The notes beneath the pieces were generated by a model. The model did not search any database, was not told the origin of the DNA, and saw only the letters and a program-made list of their open reading frames with translations. Below, in pieces: positions 25,390 through 33,770 of a stretch of DNA of 64,000 bases. This stretch comes from Mycobacterium sp. OAS707 (GTDB lineage: Bacteria > Actinomycetota > Actinomycetes > Mycobacteriales > Mycobacteriaceae): the NCBI RefSeq assembly GCF_014873705.1, contig NZ_JADBDS010000003.1, forward strand, positions 1,116,001-1,180,000, in the 5' to 3' direction. Positions within the stretch are counted from its first letter, which is position 1; each line of letters starts with the position of its first letter. Made by a program: the position numbers and the translations under genes.

Positions 25390-26673
25390 GTGGCCGACAC
25401 ACGCGCGCCGATCGCCTTGTGGCGTTCGGTCCGTGCGCTGCCCGAATTCTGGCGACTCCTCGAGCTGCGGACGGTCAGCCAGTTTGGCGACGGGTTGTTC
25501 CAGGCCGGCCTCGCGGGTGCCATCCTGTTCAACCCCGAGCGGGCTGCCACCCCGTGGGCGATCGCGGGTGCGTTCGCCGTGCTGTTCCTGCCGTACTCGC
25601 TGCTCGGCCCGTTCGCCGGGGCGCTGCTCGACCGTTGGGATCGTCGACTGGTGCTCATCGGGGCAAACCTCGGCAGGCTGGTGCTGGTCCTCGCTGTCGC
25701 CGCGCTGCTGGTGGCGGGGACAGGTGACATACCGATTCTGTGCGGCGCCTTGATCGTCAACGGATTCACCCGGTTCGTGTCCTCCGGTCTGTCGGCGGCG
25801 CTGCCGGATGTGGTCCCTGCCGAGAACGTCGTCACGATGAATGCGGTGGCCGTGGCCACCGGCGCCGCGGCCGCATTCGTCGGCGCGAACTTCATGCTGT
25901 TGCCGCGCTGGCTGTTCGGCTCCGACGACACCGGGGCCGCCGCAATCATTTTCATCGTCGCCCTACCCGTCGCGCTCGCACTGCTGCTGTCGGTGCGCTT
26001 TCATCCCGACGTCCTGGGGCCGCACGAGAGTAGGCGAGCAATTCACGGCTCGGTCGCCTACGCGGTAGCCACCGGGTGGGTGCACGGCGCGCGTACCGTG
26101 CTGGCCGTACCGACAGTCGCGGCCACACTGGCGGGACTGTCCACCCATCGGATGGTGCTCGGCATCAACACGTTGCTGGTGTTGGTGACCGTGCGGCACA
26201 CCGACACTCAGGCCGTCGCGGGGCTCGGCAGCACAGTGCTGTTCGTCGCAGCAACCGGGCTGGGTTCGTTCCTGTCCACGGCACTGACGCCGACCCTTGT
26301 CCGTCGGTTCGGCCGGTACGCGGCCCCCAATGGTGCACTTGCCTTCGCGGCGGTGGTGCAGCTGTGCGGCTCGGGCCTACAGCTGCCTCTGATGGTGGCG
26401 TGCGGGTTTCTGCTCGGCGCGGCCGGACAAGTGGTGAAGCTGTGCGCGGACACCGCGATGCAGATCGACGTCGACGACGCCCTGCGCGGGCACGTGTTCA
26501 CCGTGCAGGACGCCCTGTTCTGGATGTCGTTCATCATCGCGACCACCGCGGCGGCGGCGGTGATGCCGCCCGACGGTCATGAACCTGGGCTGGCGCTCGC
26601 CGGCGTCGGCGTCTATCTCGCCGGGCTGGCGGTCCACGCCAGCGTCGGCCGTCGCGCTTCGGCTCAGGGCTAA
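25390..26673 (+). CDS. MFS transporter (Rv0037c homolog)
   Basis: 427 residues with about 12 hydrophobic segments and the MFS motif-A-like loop GALLDRWDRRLVLIG (about 80-94) after the second helix. The order of segments and the central cytoplasmic loop (HPDVLGPHESRRAIHGS) are normal for drug/H+ antiporter-like members. The substrate is unknown. The stop codon TAA lies inside the -10 box of the next gene. Confidence 0.9.
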   Translation: MADTRAPIALWRSVRALPEFWRLLELRTVSQFGDGLFQAGLAGAILFNPERAATPWAIAGAFAVLFLPYSLLGPFAGALLDRWDRRLVLIGANLGRLVLVLAVAALLVAGTGDIPILCGALIVNGFTRFVSSGLSAALPDVVPAENVVTMNAVAVATGAAAAFVGANFMLLPRWLFGSDDTGAAAIIFIVALPVALALLLSVRFHPDVLGPHESRRAIHGSVAYAVATGWVHGARTVLAVPTVAATLAGLSTHRMVLGINTLLVLVTVRHTDTQAVAGLGSTVLFVAATGLGSFLSTALTPTLVRRFGRYAAPNGALAFAAVVQLCGSGLQLPLMVACGFLLGAAGQVVKLCADTAMQIDVDDALRGHVFTVQDALFWMSFIIATTAAAAVMPPDGHEPGLALAGVGVYLAGLAVHASVGRRASAQG

Positions 26674-26676
26674 GGT
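26671..26676 (+). promoter_or_regulatory. -10 element (TAAGGT) of the Rv0036c homolog
   Basis: TAAGGT lies 7 bases before the ATG at 26684 and contains the stop codon of the MFS gene. A leaderless transcript is likely even though the genes almost touch. Confidence 0.5.
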
Positions 26677-26683
26677 GACCGAC

Positions 26684-27457
26684 ATGTCGACAGCGGGGCC
26701 GATCGTGGCTGATCTCCGTGCCGAAAGCGACGACCTGGACGCAATCGTGACCGGCCTACCCGCCGAGCGATGGGCCGAGACGACGCCCGCGCCGGGCTGG
26801 ACGATCGCCCATCAGATCGCACACCTGCTGTGGACCGACCGGGTCGCGCTGACCTCCGTGACCGACGAAGCCGCGTTCGCGGAGGTGCTGGCGGAGGCGG
26901 CCAAGGATCCGACCGGTTTCGTCGACGCAGGCGCCGAAGAGCTTGCCGCGCTGCCACCTGACGAGCTGTTGGCGGACTGGCGTCAGACCAGGACACGTCT
27001 GCACGACGAACTGCTGACCGTCGTCGACGGCCGCAAGCTGCCGTGGTTCGGTCCGCCGATGAGCGCCGCGTCGATGGCCACCGCCCGTTTGATGGAGACG
27101 TGGGCGCACGGGCTCGACGTCGCCGACACGGTGGGGGTGAAGCGGCCCGCGACGGCGCGGCTGCGGTCGATCGCACACATCGGCGTGCGCACGCGCGACT
27201 TCGCGTTTTCCATCAACGGGCTGACGCCTCCGGCCGACCCGTTCCGGGTGGAACTGCGCGCGCCGGACGGCTCGGTGTGGGACTGGGGCCCCGAGGACGC
27301 AGCTCAGCGCGTCACCGGGTCGGCGGAGGACTTCTGCATGCTGGTCACGCAGCGCAGGCCGCGGGCGGACCTGGACGTGACCGCCGTCGGCGCCGACGCC
27401 GAAAAGTGGCTGACCATCGCGCAGGCATTCGCGGGCCCGCCGGGCCCGGGCCGTTAG
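26684..27457 (+). CDS. TIGR03084/DinB-like, mycothiol-dependent-type maleylpyruvate isomerase fold (Rv0036c homolog)
   Basis: 257 residues, the same length as Mtb Rv0036c. The N-terminal four-helix DinB/MDMPI domain carries histidines spaced as in the metal site: TPAPGWTIAHQIAHLLWTD (His in DQIAHL-type helix) and METWAHGLDVAD (His in the third helix). A small C-terminal domain follows. Members bind a divalent metal and may use mycothiol as a thiol cofactor; the reaction of this subfamily is unknown. Confidence 0.88.
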   Translation: MSTAGPIVADLRAESDDLDAIVTGLPAERWAETTPAPGWTIAHQIAHLLWTDRVALTSVTDEAAFAEVLAEAAKDPTGFVDAGAEELAALPPDELLADWRQTRTRLHDELLTVVDGRKLPWFGPPMSAASMATARLMETWAHGLDVADTVGVKRPATARLRSIAHIGVRTRDFAFSINGLTPPADPFRVELRAPDGSVWDWGPEDAAQRVTGSAEDFCMLVTQRRPRADLDVTAVGADAEKWLTIAQAFAGPPGPGR

Positions 27458-27529
27458 GGAATTCAGGCGATACGCCCCTCGGTTTTGCCGCACCATTGAC
27501 CTGACGCTTCATCTGGAGCGGGGGGACAG

Positions 27530-30500
27530 ATGGACTTCTATGCGGTGCTCGACGAAATGGTTGAGCTTCTGCGCACTCGCGGCCGGGTGTCCTATCGCGC
27601 GCTGAAGGAACACTTCGGCCTGGACGACGCACGCTTGGACGCACTGCGCACCGAATTGCTGTACTCACATCCCGACACCGTCAGCGAGGACGGCCACGGC
27701 CTGGTGTGGGGCGCTGGTCATCGCGGCGAACGACGCCAGTTGACGATGTTCTTCTGCGACCTCGTCGGGTCGACGATCCTGGCCAGCCAGTTCGACCCCG
27801 AGGAGTGGCGCGATGTCATGGGCGCCTACTACGACGCGTGCGCGAAGGTGATCGCCCGCTTCGACGGCCACATCGCCCAGTACCTCGGTGACGGCCTGCT
27901 GGTGTACTTCGGCTATCCCCGGGCGCATGAAGACGACGCGCAGCGCGCTGTTCGCGCCGGGCTCGGCATCATCGAGGCGGTCGGGCAACTCAACTCCGGA
28001 TTGTCCGAGAAACACGGGGTGTCCCTCGCTGTCCGGCTGGGATGCCACACCGGGCTGGTCGTCGTCGGTGACGAAGTCGGCAAGACAGGGCACGACGACA
28101 TGGTGCTTGGCGATACGCCGAACATCGCGGCCCGGCTGCAGGGCGTAGCGATGCCAAACACGTTGGTAATCGGAGCCTTAACGCATCAACTCCTTGGCGG
28201 GCTGTTCGAATGCGAGTCGATCGGCACGCCGGCGCTCAAAGGTGTGTCAACTCCACTCGAGGTCTACCGGGTGTTGTATGAAAGCACCGCCCGAACTCGG
28301 TTGGAGGCGCTGGCGAGCACCGGGCTCACTCCGCTTGTCGGGCGGGATTCAGAACTTGGATTGCTTGAAGGGACCTGGCGGCGGGTGGTCGGCGGGCGGG
28401 GCGAAGTGCTCCTTGTCACCGGTGAGGCCGGGATCGGCAAGTCGAGGTTGGTGAAGGCACTGATCGACCACGCCTCCGACCGGCAAGCCTGGTTCACACA
28501 TCTTCAGTGTTCGCCGTACTACCAACACACCGCGTTCTACCCGCTGATCGATCTGCTCGAGCGAGTTGTCTTGCGGTTCGAGCGAGAGGACTCGCAGGCG
28601 CAGAAGCTGTCGAAGCTAGAAGGGTTCCTTGTCGAAACCGGACTTCCGTTGACCGAGTCCGTGTCGCTGTTCGCCACACTGCTGTCGATTCCGCTTGAGG
28701 CTGAGCGTGTTTCGCCCGAGCTGACCGCCGAGCAGCAGAAGCAGGAGACCATGCGCGCGCTGATGACGATCCCGTTCCGCAGGGCGGAGAAACAGCCGGT
28801 GATGCTCATCGTTGAGGATCTGCACTGGATCGATCCGACCACGCTGGAGTATCTGAACCTACTGGTGGAAAGCGTCCACACCGCACCAATCCTGGCGGTG
28901 TTCACCTGCCGGCCCGACTTCCGGTCACCGTGGTCCGACGGTGTCAGCGTCCTCGACCTCAACCGCTTGCCCACTGACGCTGCCACCGAGTTGGCTCAGC
29001 AAGTCGCGCACGGCAAATCATTTCCACCGCAGGTGCTTTCGGAAGTCCTTTCGAAGACCGATGGCGTTCCACTGTTCATCGAGGAACTGACCAAGATGCT
29101 GCTGGAATCGGGGCTGCTGGAAGAGCACCTCGATCGATACGCCCTGGCGGGCCCGCTGCCCCCACTCGCCATCCCCAACACCCTTCAGGATTCATTGATG
29201 GCGCGGCTGGATCGACTGGCTCCGGTCAAAGGGCTGGCACAACTCGGTGCGACGCTGGGCCGCGAATTCAGTTATCAACTGCTACAAGCGGTTTCACCGT
29301 GGGATGACGCTACCCTTGAACACGGGCTCGACCAACTCATCGCGTCGGAATTCCTGTACGCGGCGGGGGCCCCGCCGCACGCGACGTACCGCTTCAAGCA
29401 CGCGCTTGTCCAGGAATCGGCCTATCAATCGCTGTTGAAAAGCACTCGGCAGCAGTATCACCAACGCATCGCGCAAACGCTCGAGTCCGGATTTCCGGAC
29501 ACCGTCGCCACCAGGCCCGAGTTATTGGCGCACCACTTCACGGAGGCCGGCTTGACCGAGCGAGCCATTCCCTACTGGGAGGCCGCCGGCCGGCGTGCGC
29601 TGCAGCGCTCCGCCAATCATGAAGCGTCCAACCACGCAACGCATGGCCTGCGGTTGCTCGCCACCCTTCCCAACACGCCCCAGCGCGCGAAACAGGAGCT
29701 GTCTCTTCAGCTGGTGCTCGGTCCGTCGATGAGTTTCGTCCAGGGTCCACAGGCCGTCGAGCACATCTACGCACGCGCCCGCGAACTGGCGAGACGCGTG
29801 GGTAGCACGCCTGAGCTGTTCCCTGCGTTGTCGGGTCTGGCTTATGCACAGATTGTTCGGGGCCGTTTGCCCCAGGCGCGAACCTTGGCCGACGAGTTCC
29901 TCGAGTTGGCCCAACAACAACACGACACCCTCGTGCTAGCGGCCGGACATTCCATGGCGGCCTATGTCGCTTGGTGGCAAGGCGATTTCATCGATGTCCG
30001 CGACCACAGTCAGAACGGCTTGGCGCTGTACAACCCCGACCAGCACGGCGCAGGCGTCGCCGCATACAACCAGAATCCGGGGATCATCTGCGGATACCTA
30101 ACCGCGCTTTCCAACTGGGCGCTGGGTTACCCGGATCGGGCGACGCTTGCCATGGAGTCGACTCTCGCGCGCACCCGATCGCTCGCCCACCCCTACAGCA
30201 TCGCGATAACACTTCTGTTCGCGGCTCAGCTTTCGCAACTGCGCCGCGACGCAGTGGGTGCGCGAACTCAAGCCGAGGAGGCACTGGCCATATCCGCCGA
30301 GCATGGCCTCGATGCGGTCTGGTTGTGGTGTCTGCTTCCGCGTGGCTGGGCGATTGCGCAAGAGGGTGACGTACCCGCGGGAATCACGGACATCTGCGAG
30401 GCGATGGCGCGACGCAGGGCCGTGAACATCGGCGCGGTGTGGCCGTGGTTCTACACGGTCTTGGCGGAGGCGTATGCCGCAGACGGCCAGATAGCGACGG

Positions 30501-30835
30501 GACTCGAGACAGTGTCCGAGGCACTGCAGTGGGTCCAACGCAACGACGAACGCCTCTACGAAGCCGAAGCCCACCGGGTCAAAGGCGAGTTGTTGCTCAA
30601 ACACGACTTGGCTGACGAGGCGCAGCGCTGCTTCCAGCAGGCGCTGGCTGTCTCGCGTAAGCAGCAAGCCAAGTCGTGGGAGCTGCGCGCGGCGACGAGC
30701 CTGGCCCGAATGTGGTTGCAGCAGAATCGAACCGACGAAGCCCGGCGGCTGCTTGCGCCCGTCTACGACTGGTTCACCGAAGGCTTTGACACCGCTGACC
30801 TGATTGACGCCAAGGTCTTACTGGACCGGCTATAG
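27530..30835 (+). CDS. Class III nucleotide cyclase-AAA ATPase-TPR signalling protein
   Basis: 1101 residues. A short N-terminal helical module (1-65) leads into a class III cyclase domain (about 70-250) with metal-binding FFCDLVGST and LGDGLLVYFG and the N-x3-R pattern in DTPNIAARLQ. The substrate lysine position is Gln (IAQYLGD) and the second specificity position is Met (DMVLGD). An AAA_16/STAND ATPase follows (about 265-600) with Walker A TGEAGIGKSR and Walker B MLIVEDLHWID, then TPR-like helical repeats to the end (about 650-1095). No LuxR helix-turn-helix is visible. An RBS (GGGGGGACAG) precedes the ATG. Probably a sensor or scaffold; cyclase activity is uncertain. Confidence 0.9.
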   Translation: MDFYAVLDEMVELLRTRGRVSYRALKEHFGLDDARLDALRTELLYSHPDTVSEDGHGLVWGAGHRGERRQLTMFFCDLVGSTILASQFDPEEWRDVMGAYYDACAKVIARFDGHIAQYLGDGLLVYFGYPRAHEDDAQRAVRAGLGIIEAVGQLNSGLSEKHGVSLAVRLGCHTGLVVVGDEVGKTGHDDMVLGDTPNIAARLQGVAMPNTLVIGALTHQLLGGLFECESIGTPALKGVSTPLEVYRVLYESTARTRLEALASTGLTPLVGRDSELGLLEGTWRRVVGGRGEVLLVTGEAGIGKSRLVKALIDHASDRQAWFTHLQCSPYYQHTAFYPLIDLLERVVLRFEREDSQAQKLSKLEGFLVETGLPLTESVSLFATLLSIPLEAERVSPELTAEQQKQETMRALMTIPFRRAEKQPVMLIVEDLHWIDPTTLEYLNLLVESVHTAPILAVFTCRPDFRSPWSDGVSVLDLNRLPTDAATELAQQVAHGKSFPPQVLSEVLSKTDGVPLFIEELTKMLLESGLLEEHLDRYALAGPLPPLAIPNTLQDSLMARLDRLAPVKGLAQLGATLGREFSYQLLQAVSPWDDATLEHGLDQLIASEFLYAAGAPPHATYRFKHALVQESAYQSLLKSTRQQYHQRIAQTLESGFPDTVATRPELLAHHFTEAGLTERAIPYWEAAGRRALQRSANHEASNHATHGLRLLATLPNTPQRAKQELSLQLVLGPSMSFVQGPQAVEHIYARARELARRVGSTPELFPALSGLAYAQIVRGRLPQARTLADEFLELAQQQHDTLVLAAGHSMAAYVAWWQGDFIDVRDHSQNGLALYNPDQHGAGVAAYNQNPGIICGYLTALSNWALGYPDRATLAMESTLARTRSLAHPYSIAITLLFAAQLSQLRRDAVGARTQAEEALAISAEHGLDAVWLWCLLPRGWAIAQEGDVPAGITDICEAMARRRAVNIGAVWPWFYTVLAEAYAADGQIATGLETVSEALQWVQRNDERLYEAEAHRVKGELLLKHDLADEAQRCFQQALAVSRKQQAKSWELRAATSLARMWLQQNRTDEARRLLAPVYDWFTEGFDTADLIDAKVLLDRL

Positions 30836-31318
30836 CTGGCTGGCGGCGTCGGCCTTGCCGTCGGCGTCCGAGTCGGCGAGCTTGACGTCCCACGTGCCGT
30901 CGCCGTCGGTGTCGACGTAGGCCACGTCACCGGACAGCGCGCGATCGGCCAGCCCATTGCCGTCGGCGTCGGTCAGCCGGTCGTCAGCCTGCCCGTCGCC
31001 GTCCAGATCGACGACCGGCCCACCGGTGTGCTCGATGCCGTCGAGACCGAACCATCGCAATTGCCCGCCCCGGTCGACGCTGACCGCCCACGTGCCGGTG
31101 CCGTCGTCGCTGAAGAACACCGGCTCCGACGCCTGGTCGCGGACCATCTGATCGGCCAAGCCATCGCCGTCGGTGTCGGCCATCGCGTCGTCGACAAGAC
31201 CGTCGCCGTCGAAATCCAGCCCGACAGCGTCCAGCGTGCCGTCGCCGTCCACATCAATGTTCGGGTCTGCGGTCCACATCGTCGCCGAGCCATCGGTATC
31301 GCCAAGGCAGTACTCCAT
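30830..31318 (-). CDS. Asp-rich calcium-binding repeat protein (EF-hand/TSP3/dockerin-like loops)
   Basis: 162 residues built almost wholly of DxDGDG-type loops: DVDGDGTLD, DFDGDGLVDD, DTDGDGLAD, DLDGDGQADD, DADGNGLAD, DTDGDGTWD and DSDADGKAD. A central 35-residue insert (SEPVFFSDDGTGTWAVSVDRG) interrupts them. There is no signal peptide or membrane segment. Related mycobacterial proteins are, from memory, sometimes mislabelled pullulanase. Calcium binding is inferred from the repeats. Its 3' end overlaps that of the cyclase gene by 6 bp. Confidence 0.8.
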   Translation of the reverse strand: MEYCLGDTDGSATMWTADPNIDVDGDGTLDAVGLDFDGDGLVDDAMADTDGDGLADQMVRDQASEPVFFSDDGTGTWAVSVDRGGQLRWFGLDGIEHTGGPVVDLDGDGQADDRLTDADGNGLADRALSGDVAYVDTDGDGTWDVKLADSDADGKADAASQL

Positions 31319-31489
31319 GGCGGGTTAGACGCACCGCCGGCCAGCCGGTTCCGAGAGTTGCACCTCGCGCAGTTGCTATGGCCTATTCCGACGTCAGGGC
31401 TGTTGATGAACCGTGTGGAGGACAAATCCACGACCCTGGTGTCGATTTCGGCCACAGCACCGGATTAGCGTCCGTGGCCTGACACGCTC

Positions 31490-32926
31490 CTAGCCCCTCG
31501 CGTTCCACCATTTGGTCAGTTCGTCGACCGCTTCGTCGTGATCCAGGGGCCCGCGGTCGAGCCGCAGTTCCTTGAGATAGCGCCACGCCTCCCCCACTTC
31601 GGGGCCGGCCGGGATGTTGAGGATCTTCATGATCTCGTTGCCGTCGAGGTCTGGGCGCACCCGCGCGAGGTCCTCCTTGGCGGCCAACTCGTCGATGCGG
31701 TGTTCGAGGTCGTCGTAGTTGGCCTGCAGCCTCGCGGCGCGGCGCTTGTTGCGGGTGGTGCAGTCGGCGCGCACCAGCTTGTGCAGCCGTCCCAGCAGCG
31801 GCCCCGCATCGGTGACATACCGGCGCACCGCCGAGTCCGTCCACTTGCCGTCGCCGTAGCCGTGGAACCGGAGATGCAGGTACACCAGCTGCGAAACGTC
31901 GTCGATCATCTGCTTGGAGTAGCGCAGCGCCCGCATCCGCTTGCGGACCATCTTGGCGCCGACGACCTCGTGGTGATGGAAGCTGACGCCGCCGTCGCGC
32001 TCATGCTTGCGGGTGGCCGGCTTGCCGATGTCATGCAACAGCGCCGCCCAGCGCAGCACCAGATCCGGCCCGTCGTCCTCCAGCCCGATGGCCTGTTTGA
32101 GCACCGTCAGCGAATGCCAGTACACGTCCTTGTGCTGGTGGTGTTCGTCGATGGCCATCCGCATCGCACCGACCTCCGGCAGCACCACGTCGCCGAGGCC
32201 GGTCTGCACCATCAGATCGATGCCCGCGACCGGGTCCTTGCCCAGCAGCAGCTTGTCCAGTTCGGCCGCGACCCGCTCAGCCGTGATGCGCCCCAGTTGC
32301 GGCGCCATCTCCAGCAGCGCCGTCAGCACCCGTGGTGCGACGGTGAACTCGAGCTGCGAAACGAACCGCGCCGCCCGCAGCATGCGCAGCGGGTCGTCGC
32401 CGAACGAAACCTCCGGTGCCGCCGGTGTATCGAGCACCCGCGCCCGCAGCGCCGCCAAACCCCCTAGGGGATCGAGGAATTCGCCGGGCCCGTCCGCGGT
32501 GATGCGCACGGCCATGGCGTTGACGGTGAAGTCACGACGCACCAGATCGTCATCGAGGCGGTCCCCGAAGCGCACCTCCGGATTGCGCGAGACCTGATCG
32601 TAGGTGTCGGCGCGGAAGGTGGTGATCTCCAGGCGGTCGTCGCCCTTACCGACGCCGAGCGTGCCGAATTCGATGCCGGTGTCCCACACCGCGTCGGCCC
32701 ACGGCCGCAGCATCTTCTGCATCTGGTCGGGCCGCGCGTCGGTGGTGAAATCCAGGTCGGTGCCCAAGCGACCCAGCAGCGCGTCGCGCACACTGCCGCC
32801 GACCAGGTACAGCTCGTGGCCCGCGTCAGCGAATAGCTGCCCCAGCTCGGCCAGGACCGGGCCGTGCTGGTTCAGCGCCACTGCGGCGCGGGCCAGCAGT
32901 TCGGCATCAGCAGCAGATTCGGGCAC
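31490..32926 (-). CDS. pcnA: CCA tRNA nucleotidyltransferase (annotated PcnA in mycobacteria)
   Basis: 478 residues. It adds CCA to tRNA 3' ends, needed because the tRNA genes here do not encode CCA. The class II polymerase-beta-like head has GGSVRDALLG (43-52) and the catalytic DLDF, with the RRDFTVNAMA motif. A C-terminal HD domain with LLHDIGKP suggests phosphohydrolase activity on nucleotides or cyclic phosphates. Homolog of Mtb Rv3907c. Divergent from mutT4. Confidence 0.94.
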   Translation of the reverse strand: MPESAADAELLARAAVALNQHGPVLAELGQLFADAGHELYLVGGSVRDALLGRLGTDLDFTTDARPDQMQKMLRPWADAVWDTGIEFGTLGVGKGDDRLEITTFRADTYDQVSRNPEVRFGDRLDDDLVRRDFTVNAMAVRITADGPGEFLDPLGGLAALRARVLDTPAAPEVSFGDDPLRMLRAARFVSQLEFTVAPRVLTALLEMAPQLGRITAERVAAELDKLLLGKDPVAGIDLMVQTGLGDVVLPEVGAMRMAIDEHHQHKDVYWHSLTVLKQAIGLEDDGPDLVLRWAALLHDIGKPATRKHERDGGVSFHHHEVVGAKMVRKRMRALRYSKQMIDDVSQLVYLHLRFHGYGDGKWTDSAVRRYVTDAGPLLGRLHKLVRADCTTRNKRRAARLQANYDDLEHRIDELAAKEDLARVRPDLDGNEIMKILNIPAGPEVGEAWRYLKELRLDRGPLDHDEAVDELTKWWNARG

Positions 32927-32998
32927 GTTCGATAACCCTAATGTGCAACGGGCCGGTCACGACCGGTGAGTGCGGCGGGAGCGAATGAACGTGGCAGC

Positions 32999-33004
32999 TA
33001 CCAT
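32999..33004 (+). promoter_or_regulatory. -10 element (TACCAT) of the mutT4-murJ operon
   Basis: TACCAT lies 7 bases before the mutT4 GTG at 33012, so the operon message is probably leaderless. Confidence 0.45.
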
Positions 33005-33011
33005 CGCTTAG

Positions 33012-33770
33012 GTGTCGGACGGCGAGAAGGCCAAACCACGACGGCGCCGGGGGAGGCGCCGCGGCCGACGCGCTGCCGGTCCGCCCGAATCGACCGAACA
33101 CCGCAACAACAATCCGCTGCCCACCCCCAAAGACCAGTCGAATGGTCAGGCCAAGCCGCAGCAGGCCCGCCCCCGCAGGCCCGCAGACCGGCTGCGCACC
33201 GTGCACGAAACCTCCGCGGGCGGGCTGGTCATCGATGGCATCGACGGACCCAAGGAAACGCAGGTCGCGGCCCTGATCGGGCGTATCGACCGGCGCGGGC
33301 GGATGCTGTGGTCGCTGCCGAAGGGCCACATCGAACTCGGTGAGACCGCCGAGCAGACCGCGATCCGCGAAGTCGCCGAAGAGACGGGTATCCAGGGCAG
33401 CGTTCTGGCCGCCCTCGGCAGCATCGACTACTGGTTCGTGACCGAGGGCAGGCGCGTGCACAAGACCGTGCACCACTATTTGATGCGGTTCCTCGGCGGC
33501 GAGCTCTCCGACGAAGACCTCGAAGTCAGCGAGGTGGCGTGGGTGCCGCTCAAGGAGCTGCCGTCGCGGCTGGCATATGCCGACGAACGCCGGCTCGCCG
33601 AGGTCGCCGGTGAGCTGATCGACAAGCTGCACTCGGACGGCCCAGCGGCGCTGCCGCCGCTGCCGCGGAGCTCGCCGCGCAGGCGCGCCCAGACGCACTC
33701 GCACACCCGCAACCGCCGTCCCGACGAACAGCCATCTCGCCGGACGAACGGGTGCGGACAAGGGCCGTGA
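33012..33770 (+). CDS. mutT4: NUDIX hydrolase MutT4
   Basis: 252 residues. A basic N-terminus (KPRRRRGRRRGRRA) precedes a NUDIX domain (about 60-190) whose box GHIELGETAEQTAIREVAEETGI (about 105-127) has every consensus residue. The C-terminus is basic and low complexity. Mtb MutT4 (Rv3908) acts on oxidised or other nucleoside polyphosphates; the exact substrate is unsettled. It overlaps the next gene, starting the mutT4-Rv3909-murJ operon. Confidence 0.92.
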   Translation: MSDGEKAKPRRRRGRRRGRRAAGPPESTEHRNNNPLPTPKDQSNGQAKPQQARPRRPADRLRTVHETSAGGLVIDGIDGPKETQVAALIGRIDRRGRMLWSLPKGHIELGETAEQTAIREVAEETGIQGSVLAALGSIDYWFVTEGRRVHKTVHHYLMRFLGGELSDEDLEVSEVAWVPLKELPSRLAYADERRLAEVAGELIDKLHSDGPAALPPLPRSSPRRRAQTHSHTRNRRPDEQPSRRTNGCGQGP

